In this document: positions 48,561 through 57,740 of the stretch, piece after piece
Position numbering within the stretch: the stretch's first letter is position 1
Layout of the letters: the number at the start of each line of letters is the position of its first letter
Assembly (NCBI GenBank): GCA_017397895.1
Contig: JAFQHP010000027.1
Location: forward strand, 1 to 64,000
Reading direction: 5' to 3'
From: Clostridia bacterium
GTDB lineage: Bacteria > Bacillota > Clostridia > Christensenellales > Aristaeellaceae
DNA: 64,000 nt
Notes under the pieces: model-generated
What the model was told of the DNA's origin: nothing
What the model saw: only the letters and a program-made list of their open reading frames with translations
Database searches by the model: none
Position numbers and translations under genes: made by a program

Positions 48561-49544
48561 GTGGATCTCAGCTTGATCGAGCGCCATTATAACCTGCAGG
48601 TATCTTCCCTGCAATTGATGGACAAACATTTTGAAACCGAAATCTACACAGCCGAAACCACCGGCGGAAAATATCTGGTGAAGGTCATGCCCCTGTTTTA
48701 CCAGAACGTAGAAAGCGAAGGCGTGATTGCCGGGCATCTTGCACAGCACGGGCTGAGGGTGGCCCGTTTCCTTCCCAACAAAGAGGGCAGCTGGGTCACC
48801 AGATGCGCGGAAAATCAGTTCACCGTCCAGGAATTTGTGGAAGGAAAGACCCTGGCACTGAACAGTGCTCCGGAATGGTTCCTGGAAAAAGCAGCGGATT
48901 ATCTTGGCAAAACCACGGTGGCCCTCAAAGATTACGGCCCGCTTCCGATGCCGTTTGACAAGAACTTTTTTGCCCCCGGCAACGCCCTGCGAAAGAAGCA
49001 GCAATACCTGGAGGAGCAGAAATCCGCCCAACCAAATCTCGTTCCCATTTATGAGGAGCAAATCCACCACCTGGAGCGCATTGCCCAATTTCACATTGAC
49101 ACAGATCGGCTGACCTACACAAATTCCCACGGGGATTTTCACATCGGCCAGGCCATCGTAAAGGACCGGGACATCACTGTGGTTGACTGGGCCTGTGCCT
49201 GCCGTCTGCCCATCTGCCTGGACATCGCCACCTGCTACGCCTTTGCCAGCCCCCGCTGCTGCGAAGGGGCGGTGGATGCGGAGGGCCTGTGCCGCTTCAT
49301 TCGCATCTACACAAAGCACGCACCCTTTACGCCGTATGACATCCAGGCCCTGCCCTACGTCATGTACTTCTGGTACTGTATCTGCAATTATTCGCCCGCG
49401 GAGCTTTCCTCCATTGCCGCCAGCGACCATCTGGCAGAAAACTATCAGCCCATCGCTGTGCTGATCCAAAGGCTGCTTCGGTGGCTTTTTGTGCACGTGG
49501 ATGAATTATCGAAAGAACTGATGGAAACCTTTCAGGAATCATGA
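48561..49544 (+). CDS. CotS-like phosphotransferase-family kinase
   Basis: Member of the APH/choline-kinase fold in its CotS (spore coat) branch. Features: KYLVKVMPL with the ATP-site Lys, a helical substrate region, SHGDFHIGQ for the catalytic loop, and VVDWACA for the metal-binding Asp. The usual Asn of HGDxxxxN is Gln here, and the Asp motif is DWA rather than DFD, so activity may be altered. It is 327 residues; GTG 48561 has ACGGAGGAG upstream. It lies between the two copies of the 51-bp repeat, as though inserted into the DUF4230-small protein array. The substrate is unknown; some CotS proteins bind the inner spore coat. Confidence 0.8.
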   Translation: MDLSLIERHYNLQVSSLQLMDKHFETEIYTAETTGGKYLVKVMPLFYQNVESEGVIAGHLAQHGLRVARFLPNKEGSWVTRCAENQFTVQEFVEGKTLALNSAPEWFLEKAADYLGKTTVALKDYGPLPMPFDKNFFAPGNALRKKQQYLEEQKSAQPNLVPIYEEQIHHLERIAQFHIDTDRLTYTNSHGDFHIGQAIVKDRDITVVDWACACRLPICLDIATCYAFASPRCCEGAVDAEGLCRFIRIYTKHAPFTPYDIQALPYVMYFWYCICNYSPAELSSIAASDHLAENYQPIAVLIQRLLRWLFVHVDELSKELMETFQES

Positions 49545-49677
49545 TCTTACAATCCGGTGTGCATCAATCGCAAGCGTTATTTTTCAAGTACATCCGAATT
49601 TGTTCGGTTTGATTCTTTTGAAAAACCGAGACAGCAATGCCTGAACGTGTTGGCTGCCTGTACCTGTGTGCATGCGA

Positions 49678-49729
49678 TGTGCCCCGGGCAGAAATGCCCG
49701 CCGACTCCATCCCCCCCACAAACCTGCAC
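49678..49729 (+). repeat. Direct repeat, copy 2
   Basis: A 52-bp copy of the DUF4230-like 3' end, still encoding VPRAEMPADSI in one frame but without the rest of the gene. Just before it, 49653-49668 repeats a 16-base segment found in the small membrane protein gene at 49940-49955. The strong ribosome-binding site GGAGGTG of the following small gene starts at its right end. Confidence 0.85.
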
Positions 49730-49740
49730 GGAGGTGACTT

Positions 49741-49839
49741 ATGTACCATCGGCATCAGTTCTATTTTGACCGCGCTACCGGTCGCAACTGCGTGCGCTGC
49801 CGGCATTGTGATGGGCTGTGGCGGCTCAAGGATAAATAG
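49741..49839 (+). CDS. Tiny cysteine-rich protein, 32 residues
   Basis: A short frame, MYHRHQFYFDRATGRNC then VRCRHCDGLWRLKDK, with three Cys in CVRCRHC and two His near the start: a possible zinc knuckle. GGAGGTGACTT before the ATG is one of the best ribosome-binding sites in the window, which is the main support. It starts right after repeat copy 2 and is followed, 9 bp on, by another small gene. No family is recognised. Confidence 0.5.
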   Translation: MYHRHQFYFDRATGRNCVRCRHCDGLWRLKDK

Positions 49840-49848
49840 GAATTTCTT

Positions 49849-50058
49849 ATGTTAGCGGTAAGGGCCGTTTTGCTCTTTCTGCTCATTTTCATTTCTCTTT
49901 TGCTGGGCTTTCGGGGCGATGTGGCTTTCATCATCTGTAGCTGCCTGTACCTGTGCGTCTGCGCTCTTTTCCGCCCCCTCATTTGCCGGTATATGAACAG
50001 GAGCGGAAAGTACGAGGCTTTCCTGTTTGATGCTCAGCCCGCCGATTATTTTGATTAA
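49849..50058 (+). CDS. Small two-helix membrane protein
   Basis: A 69-residue protein with two hydrophobic helices (about 3-22 and 26-46), four Cys in the second (CSCLYLCVC), and a polar C-terminus ending in AQPADYFD. AGGAA lies eight bases before the ATG. The coding segment for SCLYLC is partly repeated at 49653-49668. It is the last gene before a terminator. Family not recognised. Confidence 0.6.
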   Translation: MLAVRAVLLFLLIFISLLLGFRGDVAFIICSCLYLCVCALFRPLICRYMNRSGKYEAFLFDAQPADYFD

Positions 50059-50072
50059 CAAACCCGCATGAA

Positions 50073-50109
50073 AAAACCCGCCGTCGCGCAGACAGCGGGT
50101 TTTGTTTTT
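50073..50109. terminator. Bidirectional terminator beside ftsZ
   Basis: AAAACCCGC (50073-50081) pairs with GCGGGTTTT (50095-50103), giving T-runs on both strands. It ends ftsZ transcription on the minus strand and the small-protein cluster on the plus strand. Confidence 0.92.
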
Positions 50110-50115
50110 GTTCAA

Positions 50116-51498
<1,383 letters not shown>

Positions 51499-51552
51499 GT
51501 CCAAATCCCCCTAAATTCTAAAAATTCTGTGTGATGTTTATTTGATCGACGG

Positions 51553-52731
51553 TCAGCCGCCGAAAAGGTTACGGAAGAATGCGCTCATGCCGCTGCCGGC
51601 AGGGGCATTGGCAGAAGTATCGATAATCAGATCCAGCAGGCCCAGCGCGCTGGAATAGGCGGGGCTGGACAGCTTCACTGCACGCCGGGGCAAATCCCGC
51701 ACGGGCTTGTTCAATTTGCCTGCCAAGAAATCCTTGCCGCCGCGGTTGATGGACAGGGCGCCGCCGGTGAGATACACGGGGCTCCAGTTGCCAAGGCGCA
51801 CGCCGGAAAGCTTCAGCGCTTCCTGCACTTCTTCGCAAATCTCGTCCACCCGGGGCTCCAGCACCTTCTCCACTTCTTCCTTGGTGAAGGTTTTGGCGTT
51901 TCCCTCCCGGTCCACCGCGTCAAAATTTTCCTGACCGGCAGCCAGGCCGAAAATGTAGGCCCGCTTGATCTTTTCCGCTTCCGTCAGGTTCACTTCCAGG
52001 CCGTAGGCCAGGTCCGCCGCCATCAGGCCGCCGCCCATGGGCAGGGTTTTGAGGAAAGTAATGGCATCCCCTTCCACCACCATCACTTCGGTGGTGAGGT
52101 AACCCATATCCACCAGCACCGCACTGCGATCCCTTTCTTCATCGGGGATGAACAGCATGGCCTGGCCGGTGGGGGTGGAGAAGCAGCCGTTTACCGTGAT
52201 GCCCAGGCTGCGGAAGCGTTCGGCAATATCATCCAGAAAAAACTGGTCCGCCACCACGAAGGAAATCATCCCCCGCAGTTCATAGCCGCGCACGCCCACA
52301 GGCTCCAGGGTCTTTTTGCCGTCGTCCACAATAAACCAGGCAGGGCTGCGATGGATGATGCTGCCCCGGATATCGCCCAGGTTTTCGGTGGCGCGCTGGA
52401 AAAGCTCGTTAATGTCCTTTTCCGTCACCCGGGGGTCCGCCCCTTGCAGTTCCACCTTGGCCTCCACGGTGTACACGGTGGAGAACGCACCGGGCACGCC
52501 CACATTGATTTCCCGGATGCGGGTATGGCTCTGTTCTTCCGCCTTCTGCACGGCATCGGAAATAGCCTGGTTCAGCTGGTCCGGCGCATTCCACTGGCCT
52601 TCCAGGAAACCGTCATAGGTAGCAATCCCTGCGCCGATAATATCGCAGCGCTGCCGTCCGCTGGTTTCAGCCACCAGCGCAACGATCTTGCTGGTGCCAA
52701 AATCCATTGCAGCAACCGTTGTTTTCATCAT
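51553..52731 (-). CDS. ftsA: Cell division protein FtsA
   Basis: Actin-like protein that tethers FtsZ to the membrane. The ATPase fold is shown by AAMDFGTSKIVALVAE, VLVDMGYLTTEVMVV, and LTGGALSINRG near the C-terminus; the 1C/SHS2 subdomain lies at about 80-165. The C-terminal segment MSAFFRNLFGG is an amphipathic membrane-targeting helix. It is 392 residues. GGGG lies seven bases before the ATG. A separate promoter at 52819-52847 drives ftsA-ftsZ. Confidence 0.94.
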   Translation of the reverse strand: MMKTTVAAMDFGTSKIVALVAETSGRQRCDIIGAGIATYDGFLEGQWNAPDQLNQAISDAVQKAEEQSHTRIREINVGVPGAFSTVYTVEAKVELQGADPRVTEKDINELFQRATENLGDIRGSIIHRSPAWFIVDDGKKTLEPVGVRGYELRGMISFVVADQFFLDDIAERFRSLGITVNGCFSTPTGQAMLFIPDEERDRSAVLVDMGYLTTEVMVVEGDAITFLKTLPMGGGLMAADLAYGLEVNLTEAEKIKRAYIFGLAAGQENFDAVDREGNAKTFTKEEVEKVLEPRVDEICEEVQEALKLSGVRLGNWSPVYLTGGALSINRGGKDFLAGKLNKPVRDLPRRAVKLSSPAYSSALGLLDLIIDTSANAPAGSGMSAFFRNLFGG

Positions 52732-52818
52732 CTATCATCCCCTGTTCATCAGGCTTTGAGCATATTTGCACATACAGCCAGAAAGCCGAAAGCATAGAAA
52801 TATCTATTCGGTCACTTT

Positions 52819-52847
52819 ATTGTAACTGTTTTGTGATAATTTGGCAA
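52819..52847 (-). promoter_or_regulatory. Promoter of ftsA-ftsZ
   Basis: Minus strand: -35 TTGCCA (52847-52842), 17-bp spacer, -10 TACAAT (52824-52819). The roughly 185-bp gap between ftsQ and ftsA is AT-rich and holds an inverted repeat GAAAATCC/GGATTTTC (52850-52877) just upstream of the -35; no clear terminator was seen. Confidence 0.75.
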
Positions 52848-52916
52848 GTGAAAATCCGAAAAAACCTTGGATTTTCTCAAATATTTTTTATTTTTTCTGC
52901 TATTTTGGTGAAATTT

Positions 52917-53726
52917 TTACAGTTCGCTGGGGGTATAGGTGGCCACGGCAGGCACAGAGGCTTCGATCACACCGTTTTTATGGCCCATCTGCTGCAGTTT
53001 CACTTCCACCGCCCGCACCGTGCCAATCTTGGCCCGCATATATTCCGTATTGCCAAGATGCACGGTATAGCCCTTTCTTGTCAACAGATATAGGCTATCC
53101 GGGTCCGATACTTTTAATTCGGAGATGTCGGAAAGGTAGCCCTGGCTGATCAATTCCTGCACCACCAGGCAGTAGGCGTCCAGCTGCTCCTGGCTGCCGG
53201 CCACGATGCTCTTACCCACCGTTACCTCCCTTACCTGCAGCCCGGTTGCAACCGGCAGGCTTTCATCCAGCCCGGAGGGCAGCCGCTCCAGCACCATGCC
53301 CTCTTCATCCATCAGATACGTTACCCCAAGCACGTGCACATTGGCCCGTGCCACTCTTTGCTGCACATACAAGGTCACCGTGCCGGGCAGGAATTTTTCC
53401 ACCTTCAGGCACACCAGGTACCGGTTCTCTTCCATGCTGCGGCGCACCTTTTCTTCGCTGACCGAAAAATAGCTCATGCCCCTTTCCAGCCCGGCCCATT
53501 CCACAATTTCCGCTTCTTTTGCGTCGGACAGGATGGCATCTGTCACCACCGTGATGGTGCGGATGCGGAACAGCCCGCCAAAGAGCAGCACCGCCGCCAG
53601 GAACAAAACGCCAAGGCAAATAAACGCCGCCTTCACACCGGGCTTGAGTGTTCTTTTTTTCACCGGCGGGGGCGTTACCTCCTCCGGGTTCCAGGGCATA
53701 AATCCCTGGGGCAGCTGCTGGGACAT
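52917..53726 (-). CDS. ftsQ: Cell division protein FtsQ/DivIB
   Basis: Bitopic divisome protein. A Pro-rich cytoplasmic start (VTPPPVKKRTLKPG) is followed by one membrane helix (about 33-52) and the extracytoplasmic POTRA domain (FRIRTITVV, then SYFSVSEEKVRRSMEE), then the FtsQ/DivIB C-terminal domain. It is 269 residues, as usual. GGAGG precedes the ATG. It sits between murA and ftsA. Confidence 0.92.
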   Translation of the reverse strand: MSQQLPQGFMPWNPEEVTPPPVKKRTLKPGVKAAFICLGVLFLAAVLLFGGLFRIRTITVVTDAILSDAKEAEIVEWAGLERGMSYFSVSEEKVRRSMEENRYLVCLKVEKFLPGTVTLYVQQRVARANVHVLGVTYLMDEEGMVLERLPSGLDESLPVATGLQVREVTVGKSIVAGSQEQLDAYCLVVQELISQGYLSDISELKVSDPDSLYLLTRKGYTVHLGNTEYMRAKIGTVRAVEVKLQQMGHKNGVIEASVPAVATYTPSEL

Positions 53727-53740
53727 ACAGGTTCCTCCGT

Positions 53741-55003
53741 TTATTTCAGGGCTGCCCTTTCAATCCGGGCGCCCAGTTTTTTCAGTGTATTCTCCAGGGC
53801 GGCATAGCCCCGGTCAATCAGGTGCACGTTTTCCACAATGGTCTCCCCTTCAGCGGCCAGGCCGGCCAATACCAGCGCTGCACCGCCCCTGAGATCCCGG
53901 GCGCACACCCTTTTCCCTACCAGCCTTTCCACGCCCTGCACCACCGCCATCCTGCCGTTTACACGGATGCGGGCCCCCATGCGGTTCAGATCACTCACAT
54001 GGCCGAACCGGCTTTCAAATACATTTTCCACAATCACGCTGGTGCCCCTGGCCAGGCAGCTGACGGCCATCATCTGGGCCTGCATATCGGTGGGAAAGCC
54101 GGGATGGGGCTGGGTTTGCATTTCGGAGAAGGTGGAAAGACGCCGGGGCGCAATCAGGTGCATGGTATCTTCTTCATCATACAGCCTGCAGCCCATTTCC
54201 GCAAGCTTTGCCGAAATGGGGATCATATCCCATGTACGCACGTTCTGCAGGGTAATTTCGCCGCCGGTGATGGCTGCGGCGCAAAGCAGGGTACCGGCAG
54301 CAATCCTGTCCGGCATGGGGGTAAAGGCAGCGCCGTGCAGCTTTTTCACCCCCTGAATTTCAATCAGCTGGGTACCGGCGCCCCGCACACGGCCGCCCAT
54401 CAGGTTCATGAACTGCTGCAAATCCTCAATCTCCGGCTCCCTGGCCGCATTATGAATATAGGTCACCCCATCCAGCAGCACCGCCGCCATCATCACATTT
54501 TCCGTGGCACCCACGCTGGGATAATCCAGATACACATCCCCCGGATGCATGTTCCTCCCATCGCAGTAGAGGATTCCTTCATCATCTGTAATCCTCACTC
54601 CCAGCGCCCGCAGGCCCTTCAGGTGCAGATCAATAGGCCGGATGCCGATCTCACATCCCCCGGGATAGGATACCGTAGCCCGGCGCAGCCGTCCCAATAT
54701 GGGCCCCAGCAGGAAAATGGAGGATCGGATTTCTTTACTGATATCATCGGGCATTTCCCAGTTATGTAAAGCACTGCTTTCGATGGAAAGGCTGCCATCC
54801 TGCTGCCAGGCGCACTCACAGCCCAGCATTTTCAGCATCCCGGCCATGGCATCCACATCCCTGAGCCTGGGGCAATCCCGGATCAACACCTTTTCTTCCG
54901 TCAGGATGGCTGCCGCCAGAATGGGCAATACCGCATTCTTGGCACTGTCCACCCGAACCGTGCCCTGTATACATTCGCCGCCATGCACCATAAATCCTTC
55001 CAT
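53741..55003 (-). CDS. murA: UDP-N-acetylglucosamine 1-carboxyvinyltransferase MurA
   Basis: First committed step of peptidoglycan synthesis: adds enolpyruvate from PEP to UDP-GlcNAc. Family motifs are SAKNAVLPILAAAIL, GGCEIGIRPIDLHLKGL with the catalytic Cys, and FPTDMQAQMMA. Cys in that loop, rather than Asp, is the form sensitive to fosfomycin. It is 420 residues from ATG 55003 with AAGGTG nine bases upstream; a GTG four codons earlier is less likely. Its presence between ftsW and ftsQ, with no murG, is notable. Confidence 0.96.
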   Translation of the reverse strand: MEGFMVHGGECIQGTVRVDSAKNAVLPILAAAILTEEKVLIRDCPRLRDVDAMAGMLKMLGCECAWQQDGSLSIESSALHNWEMPDDISKEIRSSIFLLGPILGRLRRATVSYPGGCEIGIRPIDLHLKGLRALGVRITDDEGILYCDGRNMHPGDVYLDYPSVGATENVMMAAVLLDGVTYIHNAAREPEIEDLQQFMNLMGGRVRGAGTQLIEIQGVKKLHGAAFTPMPDRIAAGTLLCAAAITGGEITLQNVRTWDMIPISAKLAEMGCRLYDEEDTMHLIAPRRLSTFSEMQTQPHPGFPTDMQAQMMAVSCLARGTSVIVENVFESRFGHVSDLNRMGARIRVNGRMAVVQGVERLVGKRVCARDLRGGAALVLAGLAAEGETIVENVHLIDRGYAALENTLKKLGARIERAALK

Positions 55004-55059
55004 GCTGCAATTCACCTTCCTTCTTCTCCCAAACTATGTGGCAGGGAGAAAAAGGTGCG

Positions 55060-56184
55060 TCACAGGGCGTGGCTGGTATCCGATCGGCTTACATTCAACA
55101 CAATCCCCACTGCCGCCATGGTAATGGAAAGCGACGTGCCCCCGGCGCTGAAAAAAGGCAGCGGAAGCCCCGTGGTTGGCAATATGCCCACCACCACCCC
55201 CATATTGATGAACGCCTGCACGCTGATGAGGCTGATGATCCCCGCTGCCAATAAACAGCCGAACCTATCCTCGCACCGCAGGGCCACCCGCATCCCGGCA
55301 AACATAAACGCAGCAAAAAGGAAAATCACCGCCGCACATCCCATCAGGCCGAAATCCTCCCCAACGATGGCGAAAATGAAATCGCTTTCCGGATACGGAA
55401 GGTAAGCAAATTTCTGCCTGCCCTGCCCAAGGCCCATGCCAAAAAGGCCGCCGGAGCCAAAGGCGATCAGGGACTGGGACAGCTGATACCCTTCATCGCT
55501 CATTTTGGCAAAAGGGTCCAGAAAGGAAAGCAGCCGCTCCCTTCTGTATTCAGCGCTCCAGGCGTAATAAAAGCCCACCACGGCCCCCATTACACCCAGC
55601 AGCCCCATATGCTTCCATCTGGCCCCGGCCAACATCACCATCACAATGCACACGATGATGATGGTACCGGCGGTGGAAAGGTTTGGCTGCTCCAGGATCA
55701 ATAGAAACATGATAGCTGGCACCGTCAATACCGGCAATATGCCCCGGCAGAAGGACTGTATTATCTTTTCTCTTCCGTCCAGCATAGTGGCCATCAAAAG
55801 CACCGCCGCATATTTGGCAATCTCCCCCGGCTGAAAGGTGAGCCCGCCCACCCCCAGCCACCTGCGGGATCCGTTTACGCTGCGGCCGATGCCGGGGATG
55901 GCTACCAGTACCAGCAGTACCATGCTGCCAATCACCGCGGAAAGCACCACTTCCTTGCGCCGCCAGAAGGTGTAGGGCACACGGCAGGTGAACGCCATGG
56001 CCCCGCCCCCCACCACAGCGCCCAGCAATTGCTTTTTCACTTCCGACAGCGGGTCCCCTGTTTCCAGGCCCTGATAATAGGTTGCGCTGAAGAGGGTAAG
56101 CAGCCCCAGCATCAATAATGTGAACATCAGGGTGAGCAATGTTTTGTCCACCGGTTTTCTTTTTCGCACAAGGGTTTCAAGCAC
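55060..56184 (-). CDS. ftsW: Lipid II polymerase FtsW (SEDS family)
   Basis: SEDS glycosyltransferase that polymerises lipid II together with a cognate class B penicillin-binding protein. It is 374 residues with about ten membrane helices; VNGSRRWLGVGGLTFQPGEIAKYA is the family's conserved loop, and the central part ends in GQGRQKFAYLPYPESDFIFAIVGEDFG (quoted in part). The GTG start has AAGGAAG upstream. A terminator-like hairpin precedes it at 56231-56265. It is also similar to SpoVE, the sporulation paralogue. Confidence 0.93.
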   Translation of the reverse strand: MLETLVRKRKPVDKTLLTLMFTLLMLGLLTLFSATYYQGLETGDPLSEVKKQLLGAVVGGGAMAFTCRVPYTFWRRKEVVLSAVIGSMVLLVLVAIPGIGRSVNGSRRWLGVGGLTFQPGEIAKYAAVLLMATMLDGREKIIQSFCRGILPVLTVPAIMFLLILEQPNLSTAGTIIIVCIVMVMLAGARWKHMGLLGVMGAVVGFYYAWSAEYRRERLLSFLDPFAKMSDEGYQLSQSLIAFGSGGLFGMGLGQGRQKFAYLPYPESDFIFAIVGEDFGLMGCAAVIFLFAAFMFAGMRVALRCEDRFGCLLAAGIISLISVQAFINMGVVVGILPTTGLPLPFFSAGGTSLSITMAAVGIVLNVSRSDTSHAL

Positions 56185-56230
56185 GGCGCTCTCTTCCTTT
56201 CCGGATGATTCTTTTCCCCTTGGTGCCGTG

Positions 56231-56265
56231 AAAAAACAGGCCGCCTTTCTCCGGCAGCCTGTTTG
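56231..56265 (-). terminator. Hairpin terminator between murD and ftsW
   Basis: Minus strand: AACAGGC (56263-56257) and GCCTGTT (56241-56235), with a further TGCC/GGCG inner stem, followed by TTTTTTC. It would stop or attenuate transcription 16 bp after the murD stop and inside the dcw cluster. Confidence 0.82.
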
Positions 56266-56280
56266 CTTTTGTTCATCTGT

Positions 56281-57702
56281 TTACAGCTGATTCACCAGCT
56301 GCTTGAAAATGCGTCCCCGCTGTTCAAAATCCTCAAACATATCGAAGGAGGCGCAGGATGGCGAAAACAGCACATTGCTGCCGGGCTTTGCCATATCGTG
56401 GCACAACTGCACCGCTTCCTTCAGGGTCTTTGCATGGGTGATGGCGGTATAGCCCGCATCCTGCAGCGCTTTTTCAATCTGCCCTGCCGTTTCGCCGATC
56501 AATACGCAATGGCTGATCAGCGGAGTTTTTTCAATCTCCTGCGCCAGGGGGGCAAAGGACACATGCTTGTCATACCCGCCCAGGATGATCACCGTGGGGG
56601 CCAGCATGGATTGCACCGCCTTGATGGTGGAATCGGTGTTGGTGCCCTTGGAGTCATTGATGTAGCGCACACCGTCCAGTTCCCGGGTGAACTCAATGCG
56701 ATGCTCCACCCCCGCAAAGGTGCGCAATGCATGGCGGATCACAGCGCCGGGCACACCCCGGGAAGCCGCAATGGCGGTGGCCGCCAGGGCGTTTTCCAGG
56801 TTGTGCGGGCCGGGGATTTTCACTTCGTCCGCACGGCAGATGGGCTTTTCTTCCCCGTCCAGACGGAAAATGATCTGCCCATCCCGCACAAAGGCCCCTT
56901 CCGGCACCTCGTGCAGCCGGCTGAAGTACAGCACATGGCTGTGCAGCTCATTCGCCATTTCCCGGCAGGCGTCGTCTTCATAATTGAGCACGGCATAATC
57001 GTTTTGCGCCTGTGCATCAAAGATATGCTTTTTCAGACCGGTATAGACTTCCATGGTGCCGTGGCGGTTGAGATGATCCTCCGTCACGTTCAGCACCGCC
57101 GCCGAAAGCGGATGGAAGCTTCTTGTGGTTTCCAGCTGGAAGGAAGAAACCTCCGCCACCACCACATCTTCCTTTTTGGCCAGCATGGCTGCGGAAGACA
57201 GGGGATAGCCGATATTCCCGGCCACATAGCACAGCTTTCCGGCTTCCCGAAAAATGGCGCCAAGCAGCGACACGGTGGTGGTTTTTCCGTTGGTTCCGGT
57301 GACAGCCACCATATCGCAGGGCAAAAACCCTGCTGCCATTTCCATTTCGCCAAGGATCGGGATACGCAGCATTTCCGCTTTTTTCACAATGGGCGCATCG
57401 ATGGGCACGCCGGGGCTGATCACCAGCACATCCTGGTTTTCCAAAGCATCCAGGCCGTTTTCCCCCAGCCTGAATTGCAGCCCCATTTCCCGGAGCACAT
57501 CCAGCTTATCGCCGAAGGTATCTTCCGCCTTGCCGTCATTGACAGTCACAACGGCACCGGCCTTATGAAGCAGCTGCGCCGCCGCAATGCCGCTTCTGGC
57601 CATGCCCACAATCAGCACACGCTTGCCCTGCCAGGCATTCTCCCTGGCCCCTTCTGCGGCAAAATGACGGTGCTTCATACCAAAGTAAACAGGCTCACGC
57701 AT
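56281..57702 (-). CDS. murD: UDP-N-acetylmuramoylalanine-D-glutamate ligase MurD
   Basis: Adds D-Glu to UDP-MurNAc-L-Ala. The N-terminal Rossmann part shows VLIVGMARSGIAAA; the ATP site is VAVTGTNGKTTT; VAEVSSFQLE and NDSKGTNTDST are family motifs, and LSPSCASFDMF marks the C-terminal domain. It has 473 residues from the second ATG (57702); the first, 57714, abuts the AGGAG site. It lies between mraY and ftsW. Confidence 0.95.
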   Translation of the reverse strand: MREPVYFGMKHRHFAAEGARENAWQGKRVLIVGMARSGIAAAQLLHKAGAVVTVNDGKAEDTFGDKLDVLREMGLQFRLGENGLDALENQDVLVISPGVPIDAPIVKKAEMLRIPILGEMEMAAGFLPCDMVAVTGTNGKTTTVSLLGAIFREAGKLCYVAGNIGYPLSSAAMLAKKEDVVVAEVSSFQLETTRSFHPLSAAVLNVTEDHLNRHGTMEVYTGLKKHIFDAQAQNDYAVLNYEDDACREMANELHSHVLYFSRLHEVPEGAFVRDGQIIFRLDGEEKPICRADEVKIPGPHNLENALAATAIAASRGVPGAVIRHALRTFAGVEHRIEFTRELDGVRYINDSKGTNTDSTIKAVQSMLAPTVIILGGYDKHVSFAPLAQEIEKTPLISHCVLIGETAGQIEKALQDAGYTAITHAKTLKEAVQLCHDMAKPGSNVLFSPSCASFDMFEDFEQRGRIFKQLVNQL

Positions 57703-57740
57703 ACTGAAAATCATCTCCTGTCTGAAAATTTGGGATTATG

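Noticed and set aside
48500-49680. Insertion sequence or integron cassette between the 51-bp repeats
   Set aside because: No transposase, integrase or terminal inverted repeats were seen; only a kinase gene with normal codon use. The event is recorded as a duplication instead.
52850-52877. Terminator after ftsQ
   Set aside because: The GAAAATCC/GGATTTTC inverted repeat lies on the far side of the gap, next to the ftsA -35, and has no T-run in the minus-strand direction.
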